Positions 63,468 through 64,000 of a stretch of DNA of 64,000 bases are shown one piece after another (position 1 is the stretch's first letter; the number at the start of each line of letters is the position of its first letter). A model generated the notes under the pieces. The model did not search any database and was not told the origin of the DNA. It worked only from the letters and a program-made list of their open reading frames with translations. The position numbers were made by a program, and so were the translations under genes. The stretch comes from Proteobacteria bacterium UBA7447 (GTDB lineage: Bacteria > Pseudomonadota > Gammaproteobacteria > Arenicellales > UBA868): positions 1 through 64,000 of the forward strand of contig DLPX01000033.1 in NCBI GenBank assembly GCA_002477475.1. Direction: 5' to 3'.

Positions 63468-64000
63468 TCAGAACATTCGTTTCCACGGCATCGATATATA
63501 ACCCACGTAGCGGATCAGGCTGCTGGAAATGTAACCAGCAAGTCCGATACTGATCATGCCTACGATTACCTGATCCATGACGCCGCCCATGTAGGAGCTC
63601 CAGATAAAGAAGCCCAGTCCGCCGCCACTCTGCTGACCGCCACCGGAAATCATCTCTGCAGCAAGCACGACCTCCCAGGTGATTCCCATACCCACAGCGG
63701 CCCCAATAAAGATAGAAGGCAGGGTGCCCGGCAGAATGATCTTTCGGAAAAGATCCCACTGAGTAGCCCCCATCGACTGCGCTGCGCGAAGGTATTGGAC
63801 ATCAATGGAACGGGCGCCCCCGAGCACATTAATCACGATCGTATAGAACGCGCCCAGAAATGTGACGAACATGATGGAAAGCTCAGTCGTCGGCCAGAAA
63901 ATGATCGAGGCCGGCACCCACGCCAGAGGCGGGATCGGCCGAAGAATCTCAAAGGGCGGAAAGAACATACCACGAAAATATTTATTGACCGCCATCAATA
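63468..64000 (-). CDS. ABC importer permease, SsuC/TauC type (5' end beyond window)
   Basis: The visible 176-178 residues are the C-terminal two thirds of an ABC permease; the frame stays open to the window edge, so the N-terminus (about 80-100 residues) lies beyond 64000. The EAA loop is AAQSMGATQWDLFRKIILPGTLPSIFIG, preceded by FEILRPIPPLAWVPASIIFW, which is typical of SsuC/TauC/NrtB. There are several membrane spans. It pairs with the ATPase at 62561, and the solute-binding protein is not in view. Confidence 0.88.
   Translation of the reverse strand, partial: LMAVNKYFRGMFFPPFEILRPIPPLAWVPASIIFWPTTELSIMFVTFLGAFYTIVINVLGGARSIDVQYLRAAQSMGATQWDLFRKIILPGTLPSIFIGAAVGMGITWEVVLAAEMISGGGQQSGGGLGFFIWSSYMGGVMDQVIVGMISIGLAGYISSSLIRYVGYISMPWKRMF

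Overview
The window is a gene-dense stretch of bacterial chromosome from a Pseudomonadota-like organism, most likely marine. I infer this from the gene families (yajQ, MoxR/VWA pair, malate synthase G, FadN-type beta-oxidation enzymes), the Shine-Dalgarno sites and the organosulfur genes; I cannot place it more finely. I saw no tRNA, rRNA, CRISPR array, phage or insertion sequence. The theme is catabolism of small methylated, sulfur-containing and nitrogenous molecules: both ends of dimethylsulfoniopropionate (DMSP) metabolism appear to be present, a DddP-type lyase at the left edge and a DmdA-type demethylase near 29 kb.

Layout. 1-6.0 kb (minus): DddP-like metallohydrolase, FkbM methyltransferase, guanine deaminase, MaoC hydratase, VWA protein and MoxR ATPase. 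6.2-10.6 kb (plus): GST, class-V PLP enzyme, DUF1330, DadA-like oxidase, SDR. 10.6-16 kb: thioredoxin-fold isomerase, YajQ, SDR, a GcvT-family protein, a beta-propeller protein and a class-V aminotransferase. 16.4-24.5 kb (plus): acyl-CoA ligase, MerR regulator, thiolase, FadN-type bifunctional enzyme, acyl-CoA dehydrogenase, thioesterase, headed by a perfect 20-bp palindrome that looks like the MerR operator. 24.5-33.3 kb (minus): TPR protein, TauD-type dioxygenase, GST, SDR, DmdA-like demethylase, HIU-hydrolase-like protein, ThDP enzyme and FMN 2-hydroxyacid oxidase, next to a decayed LysR gene.

34.4-44.8 kb: transglutaminase-like protein, amidohydrolase, HSDL2-like SDR, CaiB/BaiF CoA-transferase, GT9 glycosyltransferase, DadA/sarcosine-oxidase-type flavoprotein, MetF, a four-domain redox protein with two ferredoxin modules, agmatine deiminase and a cupin. 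45-50.7 kb: an MttB-family methyltransferase gene broken by an in-frame TGA, a GST remnant, a LysE exporter, an IclR regulator and malate synthase G. 50.8-54.3 kb (minus): a complete three-component Rieske dioxygenase. 54.7-58.9 kb: PanB-like protein with a lysine-rich tail, a third GcvT-family protein translationally coupled to a TauE/SafE exporter, and a divergent LysR. 58.9-62.2 kb: Gldg-type ABC-2 transporter. 62.3-64 kb: a small membrane protein and a sulfonate/nitrate-type ABC importer cut by the right edge.

How it may work together (inference): the importer and TauD/TauE proteins handle organosulfur compounds. GcvT-family proteins and possibly the MttB relative pass methyl groups towards folate. 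MetF returns methyl-THF to the C1 pool, PanB-like chemistry may use methylene-THF, acyl chains pass through the CoA operon, and glyoxylate from purines, hydroxyacids or amino acids is taken up by malate synthase and the class-V aminotransferase. Three genes (LysR, MttB, GST) are broken, indicating local gene decay or assembly errors.
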